A stretch of DNA of 64,000 nucleotides, from NCBI RefSeq assembly GCF_004027225.2, contig NC_044290.2, positions 7,890,906 through 7,954,905 of the forward strand, in the 5' to 3' direction. The DNA comes from Strigops habroptila. Taxonomy: Eukaryota; Chordata; Aves; Psittaciformes; Psittacidae. The notes under the pieces are model-generated. The model was not told the DNA's origin and searched no databases. It worked only from the letters and a program-made list of their open reading frames with translations. The first letter of the stretch is position 1. Every line of letters starts with the position of its first letter. Made by a program: the position numbers and the translations under genes. This document shows, piece by piece, positions 50,898 through 64,000 of the stretch.

Positions 50898-52658
50898 TTT
50901 ATTTCTGGAGGTATTTAAAATGCCTGTGCTGAAGGCACTAGGACCACTGCATCCAGCAAGTCATCCATGACACCTGGATTAAGGCAGGTAATAAATCTCA
51001 CTGTGTTTACTAAAGCTTTCTATAGGACTATGAGGGTATTTTGCATTAAGATGATGTGAAATAGCATAATGGACAAATACCTTGAACTCTGTGGGTCCAG
51101 CACTATTTTCCTCTTAATAACCAGTTAAAATTCACCAGTTAAAGAGTACCATGCACAGTAACTCAAGCACTAACAAGAGGGACACAGGGACCTGGCATTA
51201 CACGTTCCGTCTTTGGGTTTCAGAAAACACATTTCAGGTTTTTGCTTGATCACAGGAATGTTTGGGTAGAACAAAACAACTTAAGCCACAAATTCCCTGT
51301 AGCTAAATTAGTTTTAAAAGCTGCTTTGGCCACCAGTGACAAAATGTCTGTGTCAGCATGGAACACAGCAGGGACCAGTCCTGGCAGCATCTCTCCAGAT
51401 TCTCAGGTGGGTTTTGCAGCCCAGGCTAACAGGGACAGAGCAGGACCTGAGCTGGTTCTGCTTGGGAACAGCTATGCAACACTGCAGCCACTTCTGTGGC
51501 TACAGGATCAACATCCCTCATCTCTGTCTGCTTGTGCCCCACCTGGAGGACAAAGAAACACTTCCCTTCCTTTCAAGAGATGTGAACTTTAGTCCATCAA
51601 ACACCTAGAGGGAGAAAACCAGCAAGATGTGGAAGAAACTTGTTAGCCAAAAAGGCCTTTAGATTATAGCTCCTAAATGATGGGGAGAATAACAGGAGGT
51701 GGTGCAGATAACAGCAGGTTTACTGGAGATACAATAAGAGCCTTCATGTGGCCCAGCTGGAATACAATACAGCTGAAGGAAGGCTCAGGGACAAGAGGCA
51801 GGGCCAGACACGTGAAGATGCACATTGAAAGCCAGGATGTAGGCCACACTTGCTGCAGAGGGTCAGAGATTCCTGTTTCATGGGGCAGACGGCAGCAATG
51901 ACTCACACGTATTGCATTACTGGTACATTTACCCTGGTTCACACTTTCCCTTGGGCAGGAGGCATTGTACCCAGCTTTTCCAGGAAGCATATTGTATCCT
52001 GTCAGGGGATTTGTGGAGGGCAAGGGGTATTCTGCCTGGTAAGAACAGAGCTCATGTTCTCCATACGGAAAATAAGTGCCAAGAGAGGCTTGGCACTGCC
52101 CTCTGGGGACAATATGGAAAGTATTAAGTTCTGATGGGAGCAGCAGCTGGCTTCTATCAGAAAGGCACTATCTCTATGCTTTTAAAGTCCTTCATGCTTC
52201 TTTTCTCACTGGAGACGTAAACAGCCTACCAAGGTCATTAGCACTCTGCTGGCTGGAGAGGGCATGCCGAGGCTATAGGGCAGTGCTGTAGGTGGGATGC
52301 TTTGAACAACACTGTTCCTGCAAAATCAATGGTACCAAGCACAACTCGAGATTAAACCAAGGCCCTTTTCAGTGCCTGAGTGGATAAAGCATCACTGCTT
52401 CTGACTGCTGGAGGGCTGCAAGGCAGCAGCAGCGTTAATGGAAATTAGTCTCTTTATGGATGGCAGGCAGGACTGCAAGCCTCCATCAATGCAGAAAACA
52501 GCTAAACATAAAATGACCCCCTTGGCAATGGCACCGTATCAAATAAATCAGCGTCTCAACTTACCTTGTGAATGCGTTATCCTTCTGCACACGGAGAGTA
52601 AACATAGCAGAGGAGGCAAGCTGATCAGCAGAAACCCGAGCCCCGAGGCAGGGTCCCC
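50898..52658 (-). other. SMIM36: Possible SMIM36 3' UTR
   Basis: Downstream of the SMIM36 stop, the first minus-strand AATAAA I find is at 50903-50898 (plus tttatt), with another at 50541-50536. If the first is used, the 3' UTR is about 1.75 kb. No coding frame in this stretch looks real. The end is a guess from the hexamers alone. Confidence 0.35.
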
Positions 52659-53015
<357 letters not shown>

Positions 53016-53044
53016 TCAGAATAGATGTATTGGCTTTGCGGTAA

Positions 53045-55980
53045 AAATACATTAATCCTCAGGTCTCCTGTAGCAATGGATTTCCCTGAACTGGATGATT
53101 AAAGCAGCTCAGTTTAATAACTTAAGCTCCTTCTTTTAATGCCACGTTGCCTACAGTGGCAGAAGCTAAATTTGAATGCTATATTGACAGGAAAACATCC
53201 TCCTTGTTCAGGGACTGCCTCTTTCCTTGCTGGGCAGGTATCAAATGGGTTTTCATCTAAGGCTATTTTGCACAGTCTCGCTTCCTTAAGTGGGTTTGGG
53301 ACTGTGGGCTGAGTTGTGTAATTAGTAAATGAATACAAAAATAAAACCAGGGAGAAAGATAATTTGCAAGGTAATTTCTCACTGATTCTGATTTCAACTA
53401 AGACTTTTTTGTCCTGCGCTAGTGCTATAGAAGGGCTTTTAAAGTGAATTACCGATTTTTGTTAGCCAGTTCCATATCAGGATTACTGGGACATGTCACA
53501 CCATATCATATCACATGCTGTCCAGCCAGTCCTTGCATGAACTCAGCTGTAGGATCCTGCTTCCCACAAGCTGCTGTGTCCTCTTTGAGTCTCCCACATG
53601 CAAGAAGGTGCAACATGACTGCAGCATTTCTGTAGCCTGGGCACCACTAATCTCTTTTTCCTATGCGGACCCTCTGCTTGCTGAAACAAAAGGTGAAGTT
53701 TGCGACGTGGCTATCCCCTACCTGGCAACAGTGCCCCTCTGCCCAGCCACAAAACCTGCAAGTACTTCCTGCATCTTCCAGATTTACAGCTCTGAAGCTG
53801 ATGAGTGAGTAGGGACACACACAGCTCTTGCTTGAAGACTGCCACAGAGCCCACCCCTCCTCCATAAAACCCAGATGTACAAGATACCAGGAAGGCAGAC
53901 ACAAAGAGCAGGAGGTGATGCTGATGAGCACCACAGACCCTACATCAGCATGCTCGCCTCTTCCACACAAAACTCCAAGGTTTTGGTCAGCATTACAGCA
54001 CAGGAGGGGTTTAGGAAAAGATTAGGCTGTCCCAGCTCTTAGCACTGCCAGAGCTGTGGAGAAGGGCTTTACGTGTCAGCAGGAATCCGATCTGGCACGT
54101 CTAAGCTGCAAGAAATATGTCATGGGGCCATCCTGCTGCCATGGACCTCAACACATGCCACTCGTTTTAAGGCCAACATCAGCTCCGTCCCCCACCATCT
54201 GCCCTCATGGCTTTTTAGCTGAGAAGTAGCTTGTATCGAGAAGTAATCCTAAGCCTGGCACTGCAAGAGACACGCTTAGCAGGGGGCACACTACGGAAGA
54301 TGCACAAGTGTGACCCTCATGTTGTGTCTGTTACACACCATGTGCTACGTCTGAAGCAGACCAGGCATTTGGCTGTTGGATGTAGTTTAGATGAGGCTGA
54401 GATTTTCCAAGACAGGTTAAAGGTTTTGATTACACACTTCCCCTCCAAAGCAATGATGATCAGAGCTGGGATTTGGTTTCATGCTTGCTGGGAAACTGAA
54501 AGTCTTGTGAAAATCCCTCTAAAATGCCCCAGAAGCACAGGCACCTTTGAAAGGCAATAGGGTTTATGGTCTTGAATTTCAGTCATGTTGTACTACAAAA
54601 AGTTAATACCAAAGTAGTAAATACTATATGGTTCATATGCTGAGAGATGGGATTTTATATTAAAGTCTTTCAAACTAGTCCTCAAATGGCAGCACTGTGC
54701 TTGTAAAAGAAAGTTTGTGTGATTTTTCTCCTTCGCATTTATTTAGTACCAGCAAGTTTGCCAAACCTGAATTGTCTCCTCTAAAGTCCTCCATGCTGGT
54801 TTCAGATTTCTGTCTAATATTGCAGCTGGGAGATACATGACATTAAGTGTTTAATTTAGATAGGCATCATGCCAGCTCCTAAGGGACTTTTCAAACTGTA
54901 AAATCTGGTACTAGATTACTGCACCACCTTCCGTGCAGCTGCAGACATGATCTCTTGGACAGAGTAAAGCCTCCACCTCTGCAGCTTCTCAAAGCATTCT
55001 CTTAGAGTGAAAATACATGGTACCTTCAAAACACCTCCCAAAGGCTGTGCCCAGGGCCTGGTTTGCAGGAAGATCTCACATTAATGTTGTTGTATTCCCA
55101 GGTCCCTGTCCTTGAGCAAGAGCTGCTCATAGCAGCCCATGTCCAAGGTCAGCATGCTGAAAACCAGAGTCTACAAGGGGACTTGGCTTTGATATCATTA
55201 CTTATTCCCTCCTCCCAGCACATTTCACTGTTTAATATTCCTGTGCCAAAGGATTGCCAGGGTCTAATTCCACCCGCCAGCACCCCTGCCCAGGAGAAGG
55301 AGCATCACACCACCTCAGGAACCTCATCTGCACACACCCTGAGGCTTTTTATAGCAGAGGCTCACTCCAGCACTGGCACTACTCACAGGGTTGGTATCCC
55401 GGAGTCCTCCCCTGCCCAACACCGCTCCCTCCTGCAGCCACAGCTTCGTAGCTGAAATCAGTCTGTGAGAAACTTCAGCATCTTCCCATCTAACACAGGA
55501 GTTCAACAGTGGGTTTCTGCTGTGCCAGCTCTTTTTGACCGCAGCAGGTCAGGGCTGATCACACCAGCATTCCGGCTGGTGCATCCCAGATGCAATGCAT
55601 CGAGATGGATGTACACAGCAGAACATCCAAAAGGGATCAGGCTCTGCTGGACTTCACAGTATGGAAGCAAAAAGCAGTTTCCAGTCCTGGTGCTTCCCAG
55701 ATGAAGCCTGAGTGCCTCATGTGCTGCAGAAAATGCTGCTCAACACACCTGACCTGACTCCAGCATCTGCACCTCAGAGCTGCAACTCAGTGAGGGAGCC
55801 ATCACTGCCAGGCTTGTTTGGCTTAACTGCAGTGCCACCGCTAAAAATAGCCCCTAGGAAATAAATCTCCTCAATAGTGCAGCGTGAAAGAGGGGAATAT
55901 GGATGACAACAATCCCAGCATATTTCAAACAGAACAATAAATGGACTGAGATGGTGTGTCAGGAAGTTCAGGCTTACCTC
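53045..55980. other. Gene-free interval upstream of SMIM36
   Basis: Unique mid-G+C sequence with short overlapping open frames and no recognised domain, RNA gene or repeat. It would be intron or flank of SMIM36 if the gene has an upstream first exon. Confidence 0.55.
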
Positions 55981-55984
55981 CTGC

Positions 55985-56265
55985 ATAACACCTTATCCTG
56001 CCTTGTCTTTTCCCTGCCTTCTTTCTAGTCACTGTTTAAATACTGGAACACTGTGATAAGGTCTCCCGTGAGCCTTCCTTTCTCAAAGCTGAATGAACCC
56101 ATCTGTCTCAGCCTTTCCTCATGCGGCTTCTCAGTCCTTGGATCATCTTTGTGGCCCTTCTCTTGGACCCTCTCCATTCCGTCCACATCTTTTTTGTATA
56201 GTAAGGACCGAAACTGAACAAAGATATCACGACTTTATGACCTAGGTTTTTCCTACAGTCCTATT
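55985..56265 (-). mobile_element. CR1 LINE fragment (internal, 5'- and 3'-truncated)
   Basis: Read on the minus strand, the fragment contains the CR1 blocks AAAAAAGATGTGGACGGAAT, AGAAGGGCCACAAAGATGAT, GGAAAGGCTGAGACAGATGG, TTCAGCTTTGAGAAAGGAAG and GGGAGACCTTATCACAGTGT, in the order known for the end of the CR1 reverse-transcriptase frame. The 3' tail is missing and the upstream end fades by about 56265. Many differences from the family pattern suggest an old, dead copy. Confidence 0.85.
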
Positions 56266-56339
56266 TCAGCTCAGGTTTGTAGGATCATGCCCGCAGCGTT
56301 ACACACGCCTCGCTCGGGCTGACCACACGTAGGTGCTGT

Positions 56340-56490
56340 TGCTTTCTCTATGAAAGGATCGGACCCGGGAGCGGCGGAGCGCGGCGCTGGGAAAGCACGG
56401 GCAGTGCCCGGAGCCCTCCGTGCCAAGAGGATTCCTCTGTACTAGGTACAGCACCGCTTATTAGGAAGGAGAACTCTACTTTTATAAGCC
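56340..56490 (-). promoter_or_regulatory. Candidate minus-strand promoter: TATA box plus small GC-rich cluster
   Basis: TATAAAAG on the minus strand (plus 56479-56486) is followed, in the minus direction, by a sharply GC/CpG-rich block at about 56425-56341. A start site near 56450 would put that block in a first exon. It lies 3.5 kb upstream of the SMIM36 start codon on the same strand. No clear strong donor was found, so this remains a suggestion. Confidence 0.3.
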
Positions 56491-56499
56491 CTTTTGGTC

Positions 56500-59000
56500 A
56501 ATGGTGCCAATCCCCCATCAGCATCTGACGAGAGAAAAGAGTTTCCACCGTTATTGTGCAGGGTTTATACTGTGCTCATTCTCAGGAGGCGTTTGAGAGC
56601 AGCGGTTAAACTATTTCCTGCTTTAGGGGTGCATTTGTTATCTATCTGGCCTCTACAGCATTAGAAAACAGCTACTGAAGTGCTGCTTTTGAGAAAGGAA
56701 TAGAAATTCAAGTAGGGACATGAAAAGGAAAAATACAAAATCGCCATTATCACATAGAACTCATCTACTCAAGTTATTTGCATTGCAGCTCCCTCCAGGG
56801 ACCCTAAACCTGCAAATACACAAGTCAGCGAAGTGTTTGACTTTGAGACTCTGAATAGTCCTGCAAAGGTGAAAGAGAAAGCTGAATCACACTGAAAAAA
56901 AGCCAGCAGCTCAAAACAAAGGCTGAAGTCTTACCATGTTAAGCACCACTCACAAACATTGCCTGCATGTCTTCAGCTCCTCACTCCAACAGCTCAGACA
57001 CCACTGCCACCACATTCATGAAAACACTTCTCACCAACAGCCCTTTGTACCCAGCAGGCCAACATACTGACTTAAATCCAATTTCCTTTATCTGCAAATC
57101 AACTTACTAGAAACGTCTCAGCTGGAGAGAATCTGGTGCTCAGTAAAATAAAGGCAGTTGCCATAAGGTGGCAGCTGCTGATCAGCTATTTTTTCTGATT
57201 GCCTTTTCTTCATCTCAAGGCTCCAGGTGAGATGTATCCCTCAAACCCACGGCGCAGCTGAGATGTATCCAACAGATGTGGAGTGCTGATGCTTACTCCT
57301 ACTCAAGCTCCCTGTGACAGCTCTGCTGGCATCAGAACTCGGTCTATTTGGTGCTGCAAGAAGCAAAACCCAAAAGGATCTGCTTTAGTGCTGTGATGTT
57401 TTCACTTTGGGTAGGGATTTTGCAGGCAGAAAAATGATTTTCCTAAGAGTGTGTACAAGCCCAGGGTGATGCATGATTGAGGGGTTAGAGAGCTCGACCC
57501 TAGCCAGGGGCTTCACAAGGTGTGACAATCCAACAGCAATCCTTTTCATGGTCCCTATATGATGTAATCCAAATGATGCTGAATATTCACTAAAAATAAT
57601 TTAAAATTTAATTGACTTTTTTTTGTTAACCAGGAAGAAAGATTTGATGTGAAGTAAAACCCACCACTTGATCTTAGCACACTGATCCAAATCTTCATGT
57701 GAGATAAAACTCTCTCTGTAACTTTATAAACATATCTGGGCTGATATTAGTGGAGTATGGATGCATTTTAGTCGGTGATGCTTGTAGGGAGAGAGCCTAT
57801 AGAGGGTTAATACCTGAAGAAAGGGAACATTATTTTTCATCTCTAGGTAACTTTCAATGAGAGCTCAAATACCTCAAACTGTGGCAAATCTAGTTGGATG
57901 TGCTGTGAAATATTTAGTCAGACTACTTGTCCTCAGCTACTTGAGAAGTGTATGCAAATGAAAATGCCTTCTCATTATCAATGGTAACCTGACTTGAAAC
58001 AGGAGGAAGAAAATGGAAGAAAATGAAAATGTTTGATATTGAATACAAGTGTCCTGAAATGGGTCACGCATGGGTAAAGCAGACTCAAACTGGGTTTCAG
58101 TTTTGCTGGAGCTGAGCTGCTCACTTGGTTTGTCTTCTGTCCCATAACATATCTTCTGCAAGAGTTAATCCACACAATGCAGATACAAAATCAAAGTGTA
58201 TAGACATGGTTGCATCAAATTCAATGAATCTTCTTTTGCTTACACTATTGAAGTTCACTGAGTTCAAACTCAAAATTACACCACATAAACTATCCCCTCC
58301 TTTCCACTGTTCTGACTCGGTGCTACACAAACAACTTTAGCCAAGACTGTAAGGATACACTTCCCTGGTTTCCCTGGCACTGTAGTACATGCCCGCATGC
58401 TTTGCCAAAATGGGACAGATTTAGACACACACAGCGTTTAGCTCAGGCATGTGTGTTTAGCTGAACTTGGGCTATTAACTACAGTGTGGCTGCCAGGAAT
58501 ACAATTATTATTGTAGGTAGTAAAGCACTTAATATGAGAAATCACAAAGTGAGAGCTATAGCTTCTTGGTTTAGAGCACCACAGCTTCTTGGTTTATTGC
58601 TTACGAAGATTAAAGGCTATATTCTTTCCATCCTCATTCCCAGTAAATCAGGATTTTGCCAATCTGGCTCACTGGGACTGGAGCAGCTGGAGCATTTTAG
58701 CAAGAGGCACTTGATGCACCGAGAGCTGGGCTGTGCAGGAGATGGTAACCTCTTCACCAGCACAACAGCAGCCTGCAAGAGGAAAATAGGTGCTGGCACC
58801 CTCAGGTGACCTCCCTGAAAAGCCTGGTGCTAAAGACATGCAGGAGAAGCTCCAGGTCCCAGGCTGAGGGAGGGAAGGTCAGGAATGGAAGGCTCCAACT
58901 TCTGGCAGTGCTGCTCACACACATTTGCCATTGCAGACAGAGCTGCAGAGCAGTTCCCTGGGTTCTGATTGGCACAAACCCCATACATCTATCCTTAGGA
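56500..59000. other. Gene-free interval
   Basis: Unique sequence with an AT-rich patch near 57540-57760. A 14-base direct repeat (agcttcttggttta) lies at 58560-58573 and 58583-58596. Nothing else is recognised. Confidence 0.55.
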
Positions 59001-59077
59001 TGACATATGTGACATATTAATCTTTAAGGTCCCTTCCAACACAAACCATTCCATGATTCTGTGATCTATGATCTATG
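59001..59077 (+). mobile_element. CR1 LINE 3'-end fragment
   Basis: Plus-strand atctttaaggtcccttccaa followed by cacaaaccattccatgattc and then ctatgatctatg matches the CR1 3' terminus and its short terminal repeats of the ATTCTATGAT type. Only the last 60-75 bases remain, as expected from 5' truncation. It is opposite in orientation to the 56.1 kb fragment, so it is a separate insertion. Confidence 0.85.
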
Positions 59078-59079
59078 TG

Positions 59080-62000
59080 TGTTTGCCTTGAACAAATCTC
59101 TGTGGGGCAGGATGTAAGGAATACACTAGTATTCCTGGGGCACGTTTCAGCATAGGGTGATCATCTTACAGATTGCTGGCAATAAATCAGTTTTGCTTCT
59201 GAATTCAATCTGCTTCTCCTTGATTTTCTCTCAAGACTCTGCTACCTTGGGACAACTGGCAACACACAGCAACTTTTCAAGGAACCAGAGGACTTTTATG
59301 AGCTGCGAATAAGTAGAGGCTCTTTGCCCAAGTGTGCAGGAGTCACCATGGTTGTGAACAGCCACTGCTGACATGTCTGAAAAACCAGAGATCTGCAGAT
59401 CTGACTCCTGACCATGGCTTTGTTGAATGTGATGTTGGGTGAAGCAGGCAGAGAGGAGTTGGATGATGAGAACAGGAAGATTCTCTAAAAAATAACTTGG
59501 CAAATTCTGCCTGAGAAGGTCTTGCAGAGCTCTCTGTTTTATTCAGCTGGGGTGCATCTGGAGAGGAAAAACCCTGAAGTTTCCTGAAGCAGCTTTTCTT
59601 GTTTGTTTTGATTTTCAGGTTCTTTGCTAGGATCCCCGCAAATCTGTGTCACATCATGTACAAAGGCAGCAAATAAAGTGAACTCTGAATTTTGCCTTTT
59701 TAGGGTTATTCAGGGAATACAGACCTCCCTCAAAAGAGGATACTTGAATACCAGTCAGACACCTGGTGAACAAACCAGCTGTTCACAGCTGTTCTTTCCA
59801 TCTCTCTTTTTCATTGTTTGCAGAAACAATGAAGTGATCGAGGACTAAGAGGGTTGAATGATTAAAAAAAAAAGAGACCCAAGTGCCAAACTCTTTAGTG
59901 CTCTTTGTAAAACCCAAATAAATGGAAAAATAAATCAAGCTTAGACATCAACAGGAAATTGAAAAGTTACATCAATGGAAGGACAGAAATGTATACGTCA
60001 ATCATTTGGCTGGAGATGTTGTGGTATAAACAGATTTTTATCACTTATAGCTCTCTATTCAAATGATTCTGTCCTAGATTTCTTTTGTAAAAGTACACAG
60101 AGTACAATTTTGCCAACAAGCCTCTGAGAACAAATATGAAAAATAGAGCAAGACTGGCTTTGCTGTCCCTGATTTCGAGTTCAGAATGGTTTTAAAGCAA
60201 CAGTTTAATTTAGAAAAACAGCACAGGCTTACACCTAATCTGCAGTCAAGACTGCAGGACTCATTCGATGCCGCCAGCTAGGCATATGCAGACATGCTTT
60301 GTTGAGTAGAGATGGGCTGCTTGAACTGTGCCATTCCCACCATGTTCAAACCTAAGCAGCCATGTCACCTCTCTTTTCTCTCCTTCACAGCAACCTGCAT
60401 TTCTTATAGTTAGTTCATTTGCCTACAAGGGAAGGTTAAACGTGACAGCAGCCGTCACCACCCCGAGCACCCTGTTCCCATCACCGCACCTCTCAGCTGA
60501 CGCACAAGGCTAGCCTGGCGCCACCTCCATCCAGGGACGTGGTCCCTCGCCACCGGAACCCCGCTGCTGCCAGCCGCCCTCGGGTGCAGATAACCGGCCC
60601 TCGAGGACAAAGCCTTTGCCTTCCTTTTGAGATGGAAGATATGGGGATACAAACAGTAATAAATAACTGATGTGTCAGTCTGAACTGGATCCTGTTCCAC
60701 TGCCTCACCCACTTCCACTCTGTTCTCTACCAGGCTTCTGTTTTTTGCTCTCTCTACTTCTTCCACACCCACCTTTTAATTTTGTATTCCCTTGGACAAA
60801 AGCAGGACTCCATCTGCAGCAAGGGACTTTTCCTGGGAGTTTTTTGTCTCTGATGAGAAGGAAACGATGTCCCCATGCCGTTCGGAGGTTTAGGCCTCTA
60901 ATCTTCTCCTTCCAGCCTTGCTTCTGACACTTGGGCTTGACTTCTTGTCTAGACCCATCAGTTACACTGCAATCAGTCCTGTCATGTTCCTTGGGTTTCT
61001 TTCTTGGCACCAGGCATGGGTTTCTGCTGCACATTTAGCCCCAATCATTTCTGCATTGTTCTCTCCCAGCTGCTGTCTTATCGTTGCTGTGTTGTTCCCT
61101 TTTGGCTTCCTCTGTGGTTCCTATCTGTCTTCTGCCTCTTTGTGTACCACTGTAGGCTTAGCTTCAGTCAAGTTTTGATGTCATTCATTGGACATCTTGT
61201 TATTGCTAATGCGTAACATTCTGGTTTCTCTTTGTTCCTGTTTATGTATTTCAACCTCAGTGAGTGAAAACTCAGCTGAACTCAAGTTAAATGTGTCCTC
61301 TGACTGACCGAAAAGCTGAAGGGGAACTCAAAGTGGTGGGAAGGTGACCATGAAAATGTTCACGAGCACAACATGAAATGAGGACTTGTTTCCCCAGAGC
61401 CACAGAGCTGAGCCCAGTTGGCCAAAACCCCTGTGATGCTCTACAGACCCATTTGTGTGAACTCCCACTAAAATACAGTTCATGCTTTCAAGTAATTCAC
61501 TACCCAGTAGCACTCAACTGTGTATTGCATCATTCAGTGGAGACAAATCTGACAAATACATGATATTCTGAGAACAGTTACAACATTTTGAGCCAATTGC
61601 TCAGCAACTTCTTTTGATTAGCAGCACACTTAATCTCCATGTAGCAAAGGTGGCCAAAGAGGAAATTATGAGAGCTTAAGCCTTAAATCCTCCAGGCATT
61701 AAATCCACCATTTGTGTCAGAGGCAGGTCCTCCTGTGAAAATGGCGGCTGATACAACAATTTATGCTCTTGCCACACTGTATGGGGATATCTATTTTCAA
61801 TTTAATATATCAAACCTGTCTTTTGTCTAATGTTTAAGTAGTTCTTGGTCACAATTCTAATCAGATAACCAGTAGTCCCTTGGGATAGAGATGGTCTAGT
61901 CAAATTGTTTAGCTACGTGTCATCTTTGTGAGTCAATGACGCATTCCAGCAGCTCAGCAGCTGCAGCCCACATGAACCCAATCAGTTCAGAGACGTAACC

Positions 62001-64000
62001 AAACCAAAGGAAAACACTGTGTGATGTGAGACCTGTACACGCCATTCTCCTTTCTGGTGCCACTTCACTGACCACACTTCAGTTAACCCAAGGGCTACAT
62101 CTGGCAGCGATGGCTGAACCTCCTGACAGTGACAAGTCTGAATCCCACCATCAGTATTGTCCTCGTTGAGGCAGTACCTTAGTAAACTAAGTGCAGCCAA
62201 GTGTTGTTTTCATTCTTATTCTGACAACTCAACCAATTAGACTGCAAAATCATATTCTCATGCTTGGCAAATCCTTTGGACTTTGAAAGATTTTGTGTTT
62301 TTTATTCCCAGACAACATGGAGACTCAGTGCTCAACTACACAAAACAAATATCCGATTTCAAACACTTGGCTCTGGGCTGAAGCACTTCAGTGGACTGTC
62401 GTGATTCAAAGGAGAAAAATTATTTCATTTTGAACACTGTAATGCTTTTTAAACAGCACATTGGCTGACCCGTCCCTGATCATGACCTCGAGAGCTCCAC
62501 ACACATGTTTTGAAAACAAGGTTTGTGATTTGCCCCATTAAATGGATGGAGAAGCTTCACAGCTGTAGGAAGGGGAGAGGAGTTGCCCCTCTGCCCCTTG
62601 ACACTGTTTCAAGGGACACTGAGGTCTCAAATGACCCGCACTGGCATGTTATCAACCTCAACCTCAAGGCCAGCTGTGTGACCCTGAACCACAAAGCAGT
62701 CTACAAGAAGGCCCATAGTAGACACGGACAGTTCTTCAGTGTTGAAGAGAATGGCTCACTTGTATGAGTGTGTGTGTCTGTAAACGTATGGATTTGAAGG
62801 TCAGATTCATGTGGAGAAAGCATGGAGGATGTATCTTTTTCACAGAAAAGGCAATTTTGCTTTAGGGCTTTCCAATCATTCCGCTACTTTCTAGAGCTGT
62901 CTCAGGTGGAAATCAGTAGCCATCTCCCAGTACTTGTCCTTCAGCTTCACAAAGGGCAGAGCTTTACAGCAGCAGCACATGGCTTTAGGAAAAGTCTTGG
63001 GGTGTAACAGGAGGCAAATCAGATGCCTGATCCTGAAGAGGAGATGTTTGTGCTCAGAGGTGTGTTAAGTTTCACAAGACTCAGCGCAACACTCCTGCTC
63101 CATGTGGACCACCCAGTTGCATGGCAAGAAACCCGTTTTTCTCATGGTTTCGGCCGTGTCTTTGCTGGACTGCTGCTTTTACAGCTCTCTTGTTTTCCCA
63201 GCTGGTTCATGTGCCTGAGCTCAGGTCACTGAAAGCAAAGGGCTTGCTCAGAAGTTAAACAAAAGCTCTTTCAAGTTTAAAAAGAACTAAAAAAGAAAAA
63301 AGCCCACCCGCAGGGAGCCCCCTTCTCCAAGAAAGAAGAGTTTGCTTTGGAGGCCTTGCTGCAAGAAATCCAAGGCTGAACTGGCCCTTGAATACCATTG
63401 CCAAGGTGTGTGCAGCGGCTGAGATTTGACTGTCTCTTCAAGGTAAGAGAATTTCAGGACAAGACTTCAGCAATAGAAATACTGTAATCAAGTCATTCAA
63501 TGGCAGCTTTTTTTTCCCTCTCCTGCAGCTCAGAAATCAAGTCCCTTTCTTGCCTGGCAGGAACCAAACAGGCTTTGAAGGAATCAAAATTACTGGAGAA
63601 AAACGTAAAGACTTTAATGTTTTACGCAGAAGAGCAACAACCGTAAATGCTCTGTGAGCACACCGGGGTGTCACGCATCGACCCCTGATATTTCAGGTCC
63701 ATGCAGACATACTGTCTTGGTTTTGAAACAACTGCAAGAACAGGAATTTCATTCCCATGAAAGCTATTTTTTTTTATTACACTCCTAAACCTAATCTTAA
63801 TTCTTCCAAGTGTACTTTGGACCACGGCCAACCTGTGCACGTGTGGTAGGAAGCTGCCTTGCATGGCTCCCTGCAAAATGGGACAACTGAGAGTGGCTCC
63901 ACAAGCTCCCATAGCATCCAAGTCCATGAGAGGCAGAAGGCAGCAGCTTGGCTGGCAGGAGATGGCAAGTGGCACCCTGCAGCAGCCAGGGAAGAGGCTG
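59080..64000. other. Gene-free right end of the window
   Basis: No exon, RNA gene or transposon recognised. There is a small CpG-richer patch at 60450-60610. The short single-exon TMEM100 frame expected next in this gene order is not present, so it probably starts beyond 64000. Confidence 0.55.

Noticed and set aside
59080..64000. TMEM100, expected next after SMIM36
   Set aside because: No frame of the right size and two-helix character is present on either strand; it is probably outside the window.

Overview
This is a gene-sparse stretch of vertebrate nuclear DNA, most probably from a bird. It has interrupted genes with GT-AG introns, a CpG-island promoter, long AT-rich 3' untranslated regions, very few interspersed repeats, and the only transposon remnants I recognise are CR1 LINE pieces, the family typical of birds and other sauropsids. 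There are no prokaryotic or viral genes. I cannot name the species from the sequence.

Two protein-coding genes are read directly, both on the minus strand. MMD (PAQR11) is complete, with seven coding exons between 28654 and 13631 giving a 239-residue seven-pass membrane protein. Its 3' UTR runs to about 11555 and a CpG-island promoter lies at about 28.18-29.14 kb. SMIM36 is a 94-residue single-pass membrane microprotein encoded at 52943-52659. The order MMD then SMIM36 matches the human 17q22 neighbourhood (HLF-MMD-SMIM36-TMEM100). The first 2.66 kb is therefore read as the distal 3' UTR of HLF on the plus strand, ending at a good poly(A) signal at 2631. TMEM100, the next expected gene, was not found and probably lies beyond the right edge.

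Layout: 1-2.66 kb, HLF 3' UTR (inferred); 2.93-6.38 kb, a degenerate tandem array with a period of about 250 bp; 6.4-11.55 kb, gene-free with two local duplications; 11.55-28.65 kb, MMD; 28.18-29.14 kb, CpG island; 29.15-50.5 kb, gene-free but with AT-rich blocks that could be conserved enhancers; about 50.9-52.94 kb, SMIM36 with a probable 3' UTR; 53-64 kb, gene-free, with two CR1 fragments and a TATA plus GC-rich cluster at 56.3-56.5 kb that could be a minus-strand promoter.

HLF and MMD would be convergent, with the tandem array between their 3' ends. The genes are not known to act in one pathway: HLF is a PAR bZIP transcription factor, MMD a PAQR-family membrane protein, and SMIM36 has no established function. 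I found no convincing new multi-gene system. The least ordinary structure is the diverged array at 2.93-6.38 kb, whose roughly ten recognisable units each combine an AT-rich half with a TG/CA alternating purine-pyrimidine half.
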